Assembly (NCBI GenBank): GCA_009777615.1
Contig: WRLM01000001.1
Coordinates: forward strand, 62,001-126,000
Source: Candidatus Methanoplasma cognatum
GTDB lineage: Archaea; Thermoplasmatota; Thermoplasmata; Methanomassiliicoccales; Methanomethylophilaceae
Direction: 5' to 3'
DNA: 64,000 nt
Part shown: positions 36,415 through 43,741 of the stretch, one piece after another
Layout of the letters: the number at the start of each line of letters is the position of its first letter
Position numbering within the stretch: position 1 is the stretch's first letter
Translations under genes and position numbers: made by a program
The notes under the pieces: generated by a model
Databases searched by the model: none
What the model was told of the DNA's origin: nothing
Seen by the model: only the letters and a program-made list of their open reading frames with translations

Positions 36415-36546
36415 GTATATTCCTCTGCAATAGAAAGTAAATAGTCAATATAAAACGTATTATCGCAACGTCGTCGCCGCAGGGCTTTTTCATGAATCTC
36501 TGCTGCGCTTGAGCTATGACCTAACCCCAAGAAGCCTGCATGCGGA

Positions 36547-36705
36547 TCATTTCTTGAGTTCCTTCAGTCCCTTTTGAATGTTATTCAAGAATCCTTTGCC
36601 GACATCGCCGCCGCTGCCACCCATGAAGGAATACGTAAGCTCCCGGCCTTCTGATGCCTTCCGCGCATGTTCGGAGGGCGCTGTATGGGGCGGATATTCA
36701 GGCGA
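36547..36705 (-). pseudogene. Out-of-frame coding-like tail after the YbjQ-type gene
   Basis: Just after the stop of the YbjQ-type gene, another minus-strand frame is open for 53 codons and reads like a real C-terminal tail: PEYPPHTAPSEHARK, then FMGGSGGDVGKGFLNN and a basic end KGLKELKK before TGA. It has no start codon except an internal ATG. One extra base near 36700 would join it to the upstream gene. It could be a frameshifted extension, a sequencing slip, or chance. Confidence 0.35.
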
Positions 36706-37009
36706 ACCTTACGGCCGTCCCGTACACAATGACCTCTGCCGCGCCGGCAACGATCGATGACGTTGAATAACGGACATTCACGATAGCGTCCGCCTTGAGG
36801 GCCTCCGCCTCTCCGACCATTCTCTTTGTCGCTATGGCCCTCGCCTCGTCCATCATCTCCGTGTACGCTTTCAGCTCCCCGCCCACCACGCTCTTGAGTC
36901 CCTGCGTGATGTCCTTTCCGATGTGCTTTGTCTGGACAGTGCTGCCCTTTACGAGTCCAAGCATTTCCAGTTCCTTTCCTGTGATATAGTTAGTACTTAC
37001 CAAGATCAT
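36698..37009 (-). CDS. YbjQ/DUF74 heavy-metal-binding-domain protein
   Basis: A 103-residue protein of the YbjQ (DUF74) family, small pentameric beta proteins of unknown role. The start MILVSTNYITGKELEML and the end ADAIVNVRYSTSSIV with AAEVIVYGTAV are typical. The ATG at 37009 is preferred over 37018 because GGTGA lies five bases before it. It begins inside the last codons of the small membrane protein upstream, so they are coupled. A coding-like tail follows out of frame (36547-36705). Confidence 0.85.
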   Translation of the reverse strand: MILVSTNYITGKELEMLGLVKGSTVQTKHIGKDITQGLKSVVGGELKAYTEMMDEARAIATKRMVGEAEALKADAIVNVRYSTSSIVAGAAEVIVYGTAVRFA

Positions 37010-37211
37010 CTTCTTCACCGCTTCTTATTTCTTTTACTCTTTCCCACAGCACGAAAACACAGACGCCGATGGCCACAAGTAAGAATGCCAGGGTCAGGAT
37101 CTGTACCCAAAGGCCCATAACGTCAAAGATAAGGAACGGAATCGCAAAAAGAATGCACAATAGAATCATGCAAAACGTTATTATCGCGGGGGCGACCAGT
37201 CTTTTTTCCAT
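36990..37211 (-). CDS. Small two-helix membrane protein
   Basis: A 73-residue protein with two hydrophobic helices (APAIITFCMILLCILFAIPF and VQILTLAFLLVAIGVCVFVL) and a charged C-terminus (WERVKEIRSGEEDDLGKY). It overlaps the YbjQ-type gene by 20 bp, and both are likely one transcript. No family recognised. A partner role at the membrane for the YbjQ protein is possible but unproven. Confidence 0.6.
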   Translation of the reverse strand: MEKRLVAPAIITFCMILLCILFAIPFLIFDVMGLWVQILTLAFLLVAIGVCVFVLWERVKEIRSGEEDDLGKY

Positions 37212-37438
37212 GTTTCCTCACCGGGTTTGTTCTTTATACGGCTTTCAGGAAGACCTGAAGGATTCAGCCCCCCGAATGCCATCAAAGTACGCTATATATC
37301 TTCAGCATTTAAATTCTGGGCCAGCTCTGTTATGAAAAACGCCCAAGAGGCCCTGGGATTCCATCCGCCTCTGATCAATTCCAGTTTGTGCGGAAGTCTT
37401 GCAGCTTGATTTATATCCGCAGAAGGGGGTTCATTATT

Positions 37439-37810
37439 ATGAAAATGATCACAATAAGCGAGTATGTTAACAGCTTAAATGAAAACGGAGGAAAAGCTGT
37501 GATCAAATTCATAGATTTTATGAATGCTGAATTTCCCGACATCGAACCCGCGATAAGCTACGGTATGCCGATGTGGAAGTTTGGGGCGAAGCTATACGAC
37601 GGATATGTGGCAATATCCGCCGCGAAAGGACATTTTTCAGTGCATTTTTATGACGAGGCCAGAATATCGGACCTATCTGAACTGTTACCGGGCTGCACTT
37701 TCGGCAAACGGTGCGTGAGCATCAAATACGGAGATGAAAATTCCACAGCCAGAGTGATGCAAAGCGTAAAGGAATATGTCATCAAATCATTTGCATCTCT
37801 CGGCAGGTAA
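37439..37810 (+). CDS. DUF1801/YdhG-like protein
   Basis: A 123-residue protein with the YdhG/DUF1801 pattern: PAISYGMPMWKFGAKLYDGY, then AISAAKGHFSVHFYD and an end KEYVIKSF. Members share an iron-chaperone-like fold related to frataxin, but the function is unclear. The ATG at 37439 is about 26 bp after a TATA (TTTATATC) and is thus probably leaderless. It converges with nadE; the stops are 75 bp apart. Confidence 0.75.
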   Translation: MKMITISEYVNSLNENGGKAVIKFIDFMNAEFPDIEPAISYGMPMWKFGAKLYDGYVAISAAKGHFSVHFYDEARISDLSELLPGCTFGKRCVSIKYGDENSTARVMQSVKEYVIKSFASLGR

Positions 37811-37884
37811 AAGAAGCGCAGACGGCCTTTTTTCAGACGCCGCCATCCTTTTTTCAGACCCCGTTGTCGCCCCGAGCATTGCTT

Positions 37885-38658
37885 TTACACTCCTTTTTTG
37901 ACCGTCGTCTCTTTGGATACCTGACTGCCCAACCGGAACGTTGGCAAAGGCCTTACTTTATGCAGGCCGGCCTCGTGGAGCTTATCGATCCTTTCTTTCA
38001 CACTTTTGTCTTCGCAGATGCCTTCACGCAAATATCGGTCCAGAACATCATATGTAAAGCCGAAGCTCTCCTCATCGGTCTTACCGCAGAGGCCGTCTAT
38101 AGGCGTTTTGTCTATGAACGTAGAAGCAAGGCCCAGCTCTCTGCCTACGGCTTTCACTTCCGATGCGGTCAGATCTGAAAGGGGACAGAAGTCGCCCGCC
38201 GAGTCGCCGAATTTCGTCACGTAACCGACCCAGTCCTCGCTGAGGTTGCAGGTATTGGCAACTCTTCCGCCCACAATTCCTGAAACGGCATAAAGTGCCG
38301 CCATCCGTATCCGTGCGGGGGTATTGAACACGGCGACATCGTTCAGGATCAGTCCGGCAGCGGCAGTCTCGTCGTACAGGCCCCGTACTGAATCTTTGAT
38401 GTTGATAACTACGTATTCCATTTCCAAAGTACTGCAGAGATCGAACGCCACGTCGATATCATCCTGATCCCCGTGCGGCATCAGAACACCCAGCACCCGG
38501 CCCTTGCCAAGCGCCTCTTTGCACAATGCCGCAACAACGGAGCTGTCCTTGCCGCCGCTTATGCCGATGACAGCTTTTGTTTTGGGTGAACCGTTGTTGT
38601 AAAAATATTCTCGTATCCATTCCACTATCTGTTGCTTTACTTCTTTTGCGTCGAACAT
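37885..38658 (-). CDS. nadE: NAD+ synthase, ammonia-dependent type
   Basis: A 257-residue PP-loop ATP pyrophosphatase that amidates nicotinate adenine dinucleotide to NAD+. The PP-loop is GISGGKDSSVVAAL (Lys where many have Ile), and the CNLSEDWVGYVTKFGDSAGD with PLSDLTASEVKAVG blocks match the family. No glutaminase domain is fused, so free ammonia is expected. GGTGA lies five bases before the ATG at 38658. It is the last gene of a five-gene NAD operon (nrtR, pncA, prs-like, transferase, nadE). Its substrate is nicotinate-, not nicotinamide-based, which matters for the neighbour's role. Confidence 0.93.
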   Translation of the reverse strand: MFDAKEVKQQIVEWIREYFYNNGSPKTKAVIGISGGKDSSVVAALCKEALGKGRVLGVLMPHGDQDDIDVAFDLCSTLEMEYVVINIKDSVRGLYDETAAAGLILNDVAVFNTPARIRMAALYAVSGIVGGRVANTCNLSEDWVGYVTKFGDSAGDFCPLSDLTASEVKAVGRELGLASTFIDKTPIDGLCGKTDEESFGFTYDVLDRYLREGICEDKSVKERIDKLHEAGLHKVRPLPTFRLGSQVSKETTVKKGV

Positions 38659-38669
38659 TTTTTCACCTT

Positions 38670-40154
38670 TCAAAACCTGCCATCGTGCAGTATGCCGCGA
38701 ATCTCCTGCAGGGTCTGCTCTTTCAGTATCCTGCCGTCGCGGAATACAGGCTTCAGCAGGTTCTCACCTTCGAACGACCCAACGGTCGCCGAATCGTAAC
38801 CGTCCTGGTAACTCAGGCTGCCGGCGTTATCACGGTACACAACGCACATGCCCCTCTGGGACCTCTTGAAGTTCCCGGTGTCGGTCTTAGGATCTTTGAA
38901 TATCTGTACCGGTCTGCCCTCGACCTCGCAGTAGGTAGCCTTTATCGCAATGCCAAAGGTATCTCTCGTGAAAGGCTTCAGCACGCCGTCCTGCTCAAGG
39001 CACTGCATGGAGAAGCTGCCCACGCCCAGCAGCACATTGTTGCAGGCGAACCCGTTCTTTATGAGTATGTCGTATATCCTTTCCGCCCTCTGAGGAGTAA
39101 TACTATCTCCATAGATTACTTTGATATGCGGGTCCAGTACTCTGTAGCCTTTGCTGTTCACTCTTCCGCCGAACGTCTCCCACAGCCTTTTGACAGTTTC
39201 AGTACTTATCTCCACAGGGTCACCGCTGTCGCCTCTGATCCCGATGTATCCGTCGTGCCTCAGTATGTCCTCTTTGCATGCGGGGATGATTTTATCTACC
39301 ATGTTCCAGTAGTCGTAGCTGTCGGACACCATACTGAAGCCGTTCGCCGGATATATGTCGTTCAGCAGCCTTCTGACCATTGTTATCTCGTTGCCGTCCA
39401 CGGCGTAGTTGCTGTTCATCACCGAATGCTCAGTGGAGATAGCACCGAATGCGACAGGTTCCTTCTCGCAGTTGCAGTTGTAGTACCTCTCCAGGAAAAG
39501 GACCGTCGGGACAGTGGCAGTGTTGACGAAGGACAGGCAGAACCCCGCGCTTGACTTAACGGCGCTCTCGCAGCTTTCCTGTCCTCTCATGCTGAAATCG
39601 CCCAGGGCACGGTTGCGCGGAATGTCATCATCAACGCTGACACTGTAGTATTCATCGACTATCCTTCTGTACATGTACCCCACATTGGCCGAAATCTGTG
39701 TGTGCCACAGCGAACAGCTCAGTGCCGTCTCCAGCGTGTTAACTAACCAGGCAAAGTCCGTGTGGGTGTTGGTGATCTCGAACATCGGCACTTTGACCGG
39801 GACCCTCGTACCTTCGTCCACCGCTTTGATCTCGATCGGAAGATAACCAAGGTCGTGCAGCCCCCCGATCTTCTCGTAGTTAACGATGTCCCTGCCGAGG
39901 GTGTTGTCGATCACGCGTTCGTATTCGCTCAGCACTTCCTCCTTCGGTCTGCCGAAGAAGTTCTTGTTGAAGGACCCTATCAGATACTCCTTGACGAATG
40001 CCTGCAGGCCGAACATGATCAGTTCATTCTCCCCGGTGATGCGGGACATGCGCGGAGTGTAATAGGATACTATCTTCGTGATCCCTTCGGGATACTGCTC
40101 GTTGTGTGTCGTCTTGTAGTAGTCCAGCAGGAGCAGGGGGTTCAGATCATCCAT
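38670..40154 (-). CDS. NAMPT-fold pyridine phosphoribosyl- (or ADP-ribosyl-) transferase
   Basis: A 494-residue type II phosphoribosyltransferase of the NAMPT/NadV family: FSMRGQES, MVSDSYDYWN, IRGDSGDPVE, VIYGDSITPQ, GVGSF, TRDTFGIAIKATY and IFKDPKTD are all present. Aligned from memory with human NAMPT, the GTDT containing Asp219, which binds the nicotinamide amide, reads NTAT here, so nicotinate may be the better substrate. That agrees with nicotinamidase and nadE in the same operon. GGAGGTG precedes the ATG at 40154. The gene pairs with a prs-like gene (8-bp overlap), as in phage and bacterial NAD salvage cassettes. Confidence 0.85.
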   Translation of the reverse strand: MDDLNPLLLLDYYKTTHNEQYPEGITKIVSYYTPRMSRITGENELIMFGLQAFVKEYLIGSFNKNFFGRPKEEVLSEYERVIDNTLGRDIVNYEKIGGLHDLGYLPIEIKAVDEGTRVPVKVPMFEITNTHTDFAWLVNTLETALSCSLWHTQISANVGYMYRRIVDEYYSVSVDDDIPRNRALGDFSMRGQESCESAVKSSAGFCLSFVNTATVPTVLFLERYYNCNCEKEPVAFGAISTEHSVMNSNYAVDGNEITMVRRLLNDIYPANGFSMVSDSYDYWNMVDKIIPACKEDILRHDGYIGIRGDSGDPVEISTETVKRLWETFGGRVNSKGYRVLDPHIKVIYGDSITPQRAERIYDILIKNGFACNNVLLGVGSFSMQCLEQDGVLKPFTRDTFGIAIKATYCEVEGRPVQIFKDPKTDTGNFKRSQRGMCVVYRDNAGSLSYQDGYDSATVGSFEGENLLKPVFRDGRILKEQTLQEIRGILHDGRF

Positions 40155-40953
40155 TGAAAGCACCTCCGATAACTTCTATCAGCGGGTGCTCCCCGGTGTA
40201 GATGCTTCTTGTCGTGAAGATTCTCTCAAGCAGACCGCTGTCTATCAGTTCACCCTTCAGAATGGAGTTCTCGCAGTGGGTTACGTACAGATACACCTTA
40301 TCTGCGCCGAGTTCCTTCAGTTTCTTGGCCGAACGGAGGAAAGTGCCGCCGAAGCTCGATATGTCATCCACTATGAGCACATCGAAGGGGGCGGCTGGCA
40401 GTTCGCCCTGTACATCAAGGCCGGTGATCATTCCTGTGTTCCAGTCGCGGGCCTTAACTCCGAACGCATATGGGAGATCCATCATTCCCGAATACCGCAT
40501 GCAGCTTCCCTTGTCCGGGTAAAAGACAATGTCCTTCTGCGGATCGAGCAGACGCAGGGCCAGTTCCTTGACGGTCCCGTCTATAGGCTCGGAGACCACG
40601 TTGTTCAGCAGCGACAGGGAGACATCCGAATGGGCGTCCCTGACGATGACCTTATCGAACTCCATGAGGTTGACGAATTCGCAGAAATATTTGAGCGTGA
40701 ACACTTCCTGTTCGTTCTTTACACGGTCCATCCGGGCGTGAGGGATATAGGGCATGTACAGCGTCAGCTTACTGACCGCACGCTGTTCGCGCAGGTGCCT
40801 CGTTATGAAATAGAGCATCATCTCCTCATCTTTCTCATAGAGCCACTCTATCTCTGCCTCACTGGAATCGACAGTGATATTCAGCCTCGGCGTCCCGTCC
40901 GGATACCGCTCTATCTGCACAGGAACACCGTTCAACTTAAACATCATTCTCAT
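40147..40953 (-). CDS. Ribose-phosphate pyrophosphokinase-like protein of the NAD operon
   Basis: A 268-residue PRPP-synthetase-family protein. It keeps the ATP loop HARMDR, the RDAHSD segment (canonical DLH) and the PRPP loop as VDDISSFGGT, but differs throughout from the normal Prs at 54032-54892. In-frame ATGs follow each other at 40953, 40947 and 40944; the true start is one of these, overlapping the pncA stop. Two roles are possible: local PRPP supply for the next enzyme, or the ADP-ribose pyrophosphate synthesis known from phage NARP1 systems, whose enzyme is routinely misnamed Prs. Confidence 0.82.
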   Translation of the reverse strand: MRMMFKLNGVPVQIERYPDGTPRLNITVDSSEAEIEWLYEKDEEMMLYFITRHLREQRAVSKLTLYMPYIPHARMDRVKNEQEVFTLKYFCEFVNLMEFDKVIVRDAHSDVSLSLLNNVVSEPIDGTVKELALRLLDPQKDIVFYPDKGSCMRYSGMMDLPYAFGVKARDWNTGMITGLDVQGELPAAPFDVLIVDDISSFGGTFLRSAKKLKELGADKVYLYVTHCENSILKGELIDSGLLERIFTTRSIYTGEHPLIEVIGGAFNG

Positions 40954-41470
40954 CCCCGTTGATCATATTTACCTGGCACATCTTCATGGTCAGAACTGCG
41001 GCCTTGTGGCTTTCTTCGGTCACGCCTGCGCAGCACCCGGCGTCAACGGTTATCACGGTCTCCGGCAGCTGTGCCTTGAGGATGAGCGCGTTGGAAACGA
41101 CGCAGATATCCGTGCAAAGGCCGCAGAGTTCGATCTCATCATAGCCGCCGGCGGCAACCTGTTCTGCAAGTTCCAGCGAACCGAAGGTTGGTTTATCGAA
41201 CATGAGGCAGCCTTCGGTATCAAGCTCATCCGCGATCGAATGTCCTTCCGTGCCTTCTATGCAGTGGACCACAGGCAGGAACCTTCCTTCCTGGGTATCA
41301 AGATAGTCATCGCTGTGGGTATCCCTGGTGAAAAGTACATCGTCACCGTTCTTTTTGTAAAGTTCGATCTTCTTCTTCACATTCGGCAGGACCGCCTGTG
41401 CCTGCGGCGAGCCGAGCGACCCCGTGATGAAGTCGTTCTGCATATCGACCACTATCAACAGTCTTTTCAT
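40937..41470 (-). CDS. pncA: Nicotinamidase-type cysteine hydrolase
   Basis: A 177-residue isochorismatase-fold amidase that would hydrolyse nicotinamide to nicotinate. The catalytic Asp is in VVDMQNDFITG and the nucleophile Cys in LCGLCTDICVVSNAL; metal-binding Asp/His lie in TRDTHSDDY. GGAGG precedes the ATG, which shares a base with the nrtR stop (TAATG). The operon context makes nicotinamide the likely substrate; other small amides cannot be excluded. Confidence 0.88.
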   Translation of the reverse strand: MKRLLIVVDMQNDFITGSLGSPQAQAVLPNVKKKIELYKKNGDDVLFTRDTHSDDYLDTQEGRFLPVVHCIEGTEGHSIADELDTEGCLMFDKPTFGSLELAEQVAAGGYDEIELCGLCTDICVVSNALILKAQLPETVITVDAGCCAGVTEESHKAAVLTMKMCQVNMINGDENDV

Positions 41471-42186
41471 TACTGAACCTCCTTTCTTTTTGTATACAGC
41501 CTTGCGGGACGGTGCCCTTTGTCGCCGGTGTATCTGTCTGTCTCTTGGACCATATCCACGATCTTGCGCCGGAAATTGGCCGCCTGGTCCTTTTTTCCCA
41601 GGATGGTCTCATAGACGTTCTGAAGCTGCGTTAGGGTGAATTCTTCCGGCAGCAGGTTGAAAACGATATCTGTGTAAAGGATCTTCGACCGCATCCGTTC
41701 TAAAGCGGCCTCAATGATGCTGAGGTGGTCGAACCCGATATCCTTGCTTTTGAGCAGGAGGTCCCCCCTCCTGAAGGTCGGTTTCTGACCGGCGTCGAAC
41801 ACGACCGTGAACCATACCGCTTTGTCCTCGTACTTCATGGCTCCGGCCTCGTTCATGAGTCCGAGATATGCTATCGAAAGCACCCTTGCACGGGGATCCC
41901 TCTTCAGATCGCAAAAGGTATAGAGCTGTTCCAGCCAGCATTCGTCGACGTACGACTTCTCCGACATCTTCCGGCGTATGTTGTCCTCCGGCATCTCGTC
42001 TATGTTCAGGAATCCGCCGGGCAAACACCATTTGCCCCGATACGGCTCGGCCGTTCTTTTGTAGAGCAGTATCTGCAGGTCCGTTCCGGGAAGTTTCCTG
42101 TAATTGTCCGATTCCTCGGTCTTTACAGTAAAAATGACCGCATCGGTACAGACGAACGGGTGCTCATAATCGAATATGCTGTCCAT
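41470..42186 (-). CDS. nrtR: NrtR-type Nudix transcriptional regulator of NAD metabolism
   Basis: A 238-residue protein: an N-terminal Nudix domain (about residues 1-150) and a C-terminal winged helix (about 155-235, FTLTQLQNVYETILG, then NFRRKIVDMV and GHRPARLY), which is the NrtR layout. The Nudix box GGFLNIDEMPEDNIRRKMSE lacks the REXXEE glutamates, so it should sense rather than hydrolyse ADP-ribose. It is first in the NAD operon, and a palindrome at 42206-42224 in front of it is the likely operator, giving autoregulation. Confidence 0.88.
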   Translation of the reverse strand: MDSIFDYEHPFVCTDAVIFTVKTEESDNYRKLPGTDLQILLYKRTAEPYRGKWCLPGGFLNIDEMPEDNIRRKMSEKSYVDECWLEQLYTFCDLKRDPRARVLSIAYLGLMNEAGAMKYEDKAVWFTVVFDAGQKPTFRRGDLLLKSKDIGFDHLSIIEAALERMRSKILYTDIVFNLLPEEFTLTQLQNVYETILGKKDQAANFRRKIVDMVQETDRYTGDKGHRPARLYTKRKEVQ

Positions 42187-42205
42187 GAAGATCCCTCGTT
42201 TATGT

Positions 42206-42224
42206 TATTATCATTTTGATAATA
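42206..42224. promoter_or_regulatory. Candidate NrtR operator palindrome
   Basis: TATTATCA, three bases, TGATAATA: a perfect 8+8 bp inverted repeat 20 bp before the nrtR ATG. The minus-strand TATA (GATATATTAAAT, about 42229-42240) puts transcription start at about 42210, inside the palindrome, the standard place for an archaeal repressor. Assignment to NrtR rests on position. Confidence 0.65.
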
Positions 42225-42280
42225 TCACATTTAATATATCAAACTTTCTCTATCGAATTTATTCAAAAAGTATTTTGTTT

Positions 42281-42308
42281 AGGAAAAATGTATGGACGCA
42301 AAGCGTCC
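42281..42308 (-). terminator. Hairpin plus T-run downstream of hom
   Basis: On the minus strand GGACGC-TTT-GCGTCC is followed within a few bases by ATACATTTTTCC. This resembles a bacterial intrinsic terminator and would separate hom from the NAD operon downstream. Archaea usually terminate on T-runs alone, so the stem hints at bacterial origin. Confidence 0.5.
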
Positions 42309-42320
42309 CGAAAAGTGTCC

Positions 42321-42352
42321 GTTGCGGCTCATGCGCGCTTGCGGGATGCAAC
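42321..42352. repeat. 32-bp direct repeat, copy 1
   Basis: Exact match to copy 2 at 42386-42417. The ends GTTGC and GCAAC are inverted, and the two copies are separated by 33 bp. No third copy is seen in the window. Confidence 0.85.
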
Positions 42353-42385
42353 GTCGCCGGCGGCGCTGTCAGAGTACGCCGCAGC

Positions 42386-42417
42386 GTTGCGGCTCATGCG
42401 CGCTTGCGGGATGCAAC
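42386..42417. repeat. 32-bp direct repeat, copy 2, overlapping the end of hom
   Basis: Identical to copy 1 over all 32 bases, with no similarity in the flanks. It supplies the last eight codons and the stop of hom (VASRKRA), so the repeat has either invaded or redefined the gene end. Confidence 0.85.
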
Positions 42418-43365
42418 TATGCCCCGGGCGATCTCGATCACATCGCCCATGACCGCGCTGGAGGTCGCTCTTCCGCCGGCACCGTGCCCGTAGAACATGG
42501 CATCGCCGATGAAGTTGCCCCGAACGACAATGGCGTTGTACACACCGTCGACAATCGCCAAAGGATCGCTCAGGGGTATGAGCTCGGGAGCAACGGTGCA
42601 ATGGGCCTTGCCATTGATCAGTTTGGCCCGGCCGATAAGTTTGATCACGCAACCGGCGGCCTTTGCTTTTTCCATGTCGTCTGACGTGATATTGCTGATT
42701 CCCGTTCTGTCGATCTTTTCGCTATCAACAGTCTGCCCGAACGCGACCCAGGACAGAATGCTTATTTTTCTGCCGGCGTCATGGCCTTCGATGTCGGCGG
42801 TGGGGTTGTTCTCGGCATAGCCCTTTGCCTGTGCTTCTTTCAGCGCCTCGGCGAAAGGTTTCCCTTCCTCGCGCATCATCGTCAGAATATAATTGGAGGT
42901 TCCGTTCAATATCCCGTATATTTCTGTGATTTCGTTCGCCGCCAGACACTGTTTGAGGGGGCGGATTATCGGAATTCCGCCGCCGACGCTGGCCTCGAAA
43001 AGATAACTGATGTTGTTCTTCTTTGCGATCTCTGTGAGTTCCACGCCGTGCATGGCCACAAGCTCTTTGTTGCTTGTTACGACGCTTTTGCCGCCCATCA
43101 ATGCCTTTTTGGTAAACTCGTAAGCATGGCGAACCCCGCCGATCGTTTCAATGACGATCGATATCGTCGGGTCGTTCATAACGTCATCAAAGTTCTTGGT
43201 CAGCAGCTCCGGTGCGGGGTGATTCTCAAAGTCGAGTATGTCCACTATTTTTTTGACTTTGACCGAATCGCCGACCCGTTTCTCGATCAGTCCGGCATTC
43301 TGAACCGCAACCTCATATGCGGCGGAACCTACAATGCCGAACCCGATTATCGCAATGTTTATCAT
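42394..43365 (-). CDS. hom: Homoserine dehydrogenase, no ACT domain
   Basis: A 323-residue NAD(P)-dependent enzyme that reduces aspartate semialdehyde to homoserine for Thr and Met synthesis. The Rossmann motif is IGFGIVGSAA; the catalytic block is GILNGTSNYILTMM, then YAENNPTADIEGHDAGRK. The protein stops after VMGDVIEIARGI plus seven residues coded by a 32-bp repeat, so there is no feedback ACT domain; many archaeal enzymes also lack it. The ATG at 43365 is preferred over GTG at 43374. A minus-strand TATA lies near 43426-43434. Confidence 0.93.
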   Translation of the reverse strand: MINIAIIGFGIVGSAAYEVAVQNAGLIEKRVGDSVKVKKIVDILDFENHPAPELLTKNFDDVMNDPTISIVIETIGGVRHAYEFTKKALMGGKSVVTSNKELVAMHGVELTEIAKKNNISYLFEASVGGGIPIIRPLKQCLAANEITEIYGILNGTSNYILTMMREEGKPFAEALKEAQAKGYAENNPTADIEGHDAGRKISILSWVAFGQTVDSEKIDRTGISNITSDDMEKAKAAGCVIKLIGRAKLINGKAHCTVAPELIPLSDPLAIVDGVYNAIVVRGNFIGDAMFYGHGAGGRATSSAVMGDVIEIARGIVASRKRA

Positions 43366-43530
43366 GGTACCCACTTCATTTTTCCACTTGCCAAAGCGTA
43401 TTTGCCGACTCTGTATGTGTTTTTGATATATATCGTCTCACTTTTGCTGTCGGGCAGATCTCTGATCCCAACAACCCTACGAATGTTCATGTTTGTTACT
43501 ATCAATGAAGACAAAAAGATCTGATGACAA

Positions 43531-43553
43531 AGCGGGACTGAAGGGATTCGAAC
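43531..43553 (+). repeat. tRNA-Lys 3'-end fragment, site A
   Basis: Twenty-three bases match the last part of tRNA-Lys(CTT) at 47959 onward (AGCGGG-CTGAAGGGATTCGAAC) with one mismatch. It opens a 360-bp non-coding stretch before the first ATPase gene. The following 150 bp also match the stretch after site C, so A and C are ends of a longer direct repeat. Confidence 0.75.
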
Positions 43554-43625
43554 GCAGGCTCTTTAGCTGAAAGAAGTATTCTGAGCATTTTTCTTACAGG
43601 TTCGAAAGTGGCATATGTGGTTTTT

Positions 43626-43712
43626 ATTCGTGGGATATAATAGGGAATTTAACCTATTATTCGTGGTATATAATAGGGAATTTAACCTATTATTCGTGGG
43701 AAGTAATAGTAA
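43626..43712 (+). repeat. 33-bp tandem repeat in the promoter of the first ATPase gene
   Basis: Copies begin at 43626, 43659 and 43692 (ATTCGTGG...), two full and one partial. Each holds a TATA-like tract (TATATAATAG) and an inverted pair AATAGG/CCTATT with eight bases between. The last copy ends about 30 bp before the ATG at 43742. Repeated promoter or operator units are the simplest reading. Confidence 0.75.
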
Positions 43713-43741
43713 TAAATACTTGCTGGCCATTACTTAACATT

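Noticed and set aside
37885-42186. Phage remnant carrying NAD genes
   Set aside because: No phage structural, integrase or replication genes flank the operon; its own NrtR and operator argue for a chromosomal, probably bacterial-derived operon.
42292-42684. Plus-strand frame of 130 codons through the 32-bp repeats
   Set aside because: It runs antisense to hom and its apparent internal repeats only reflect the duplicated DNA.
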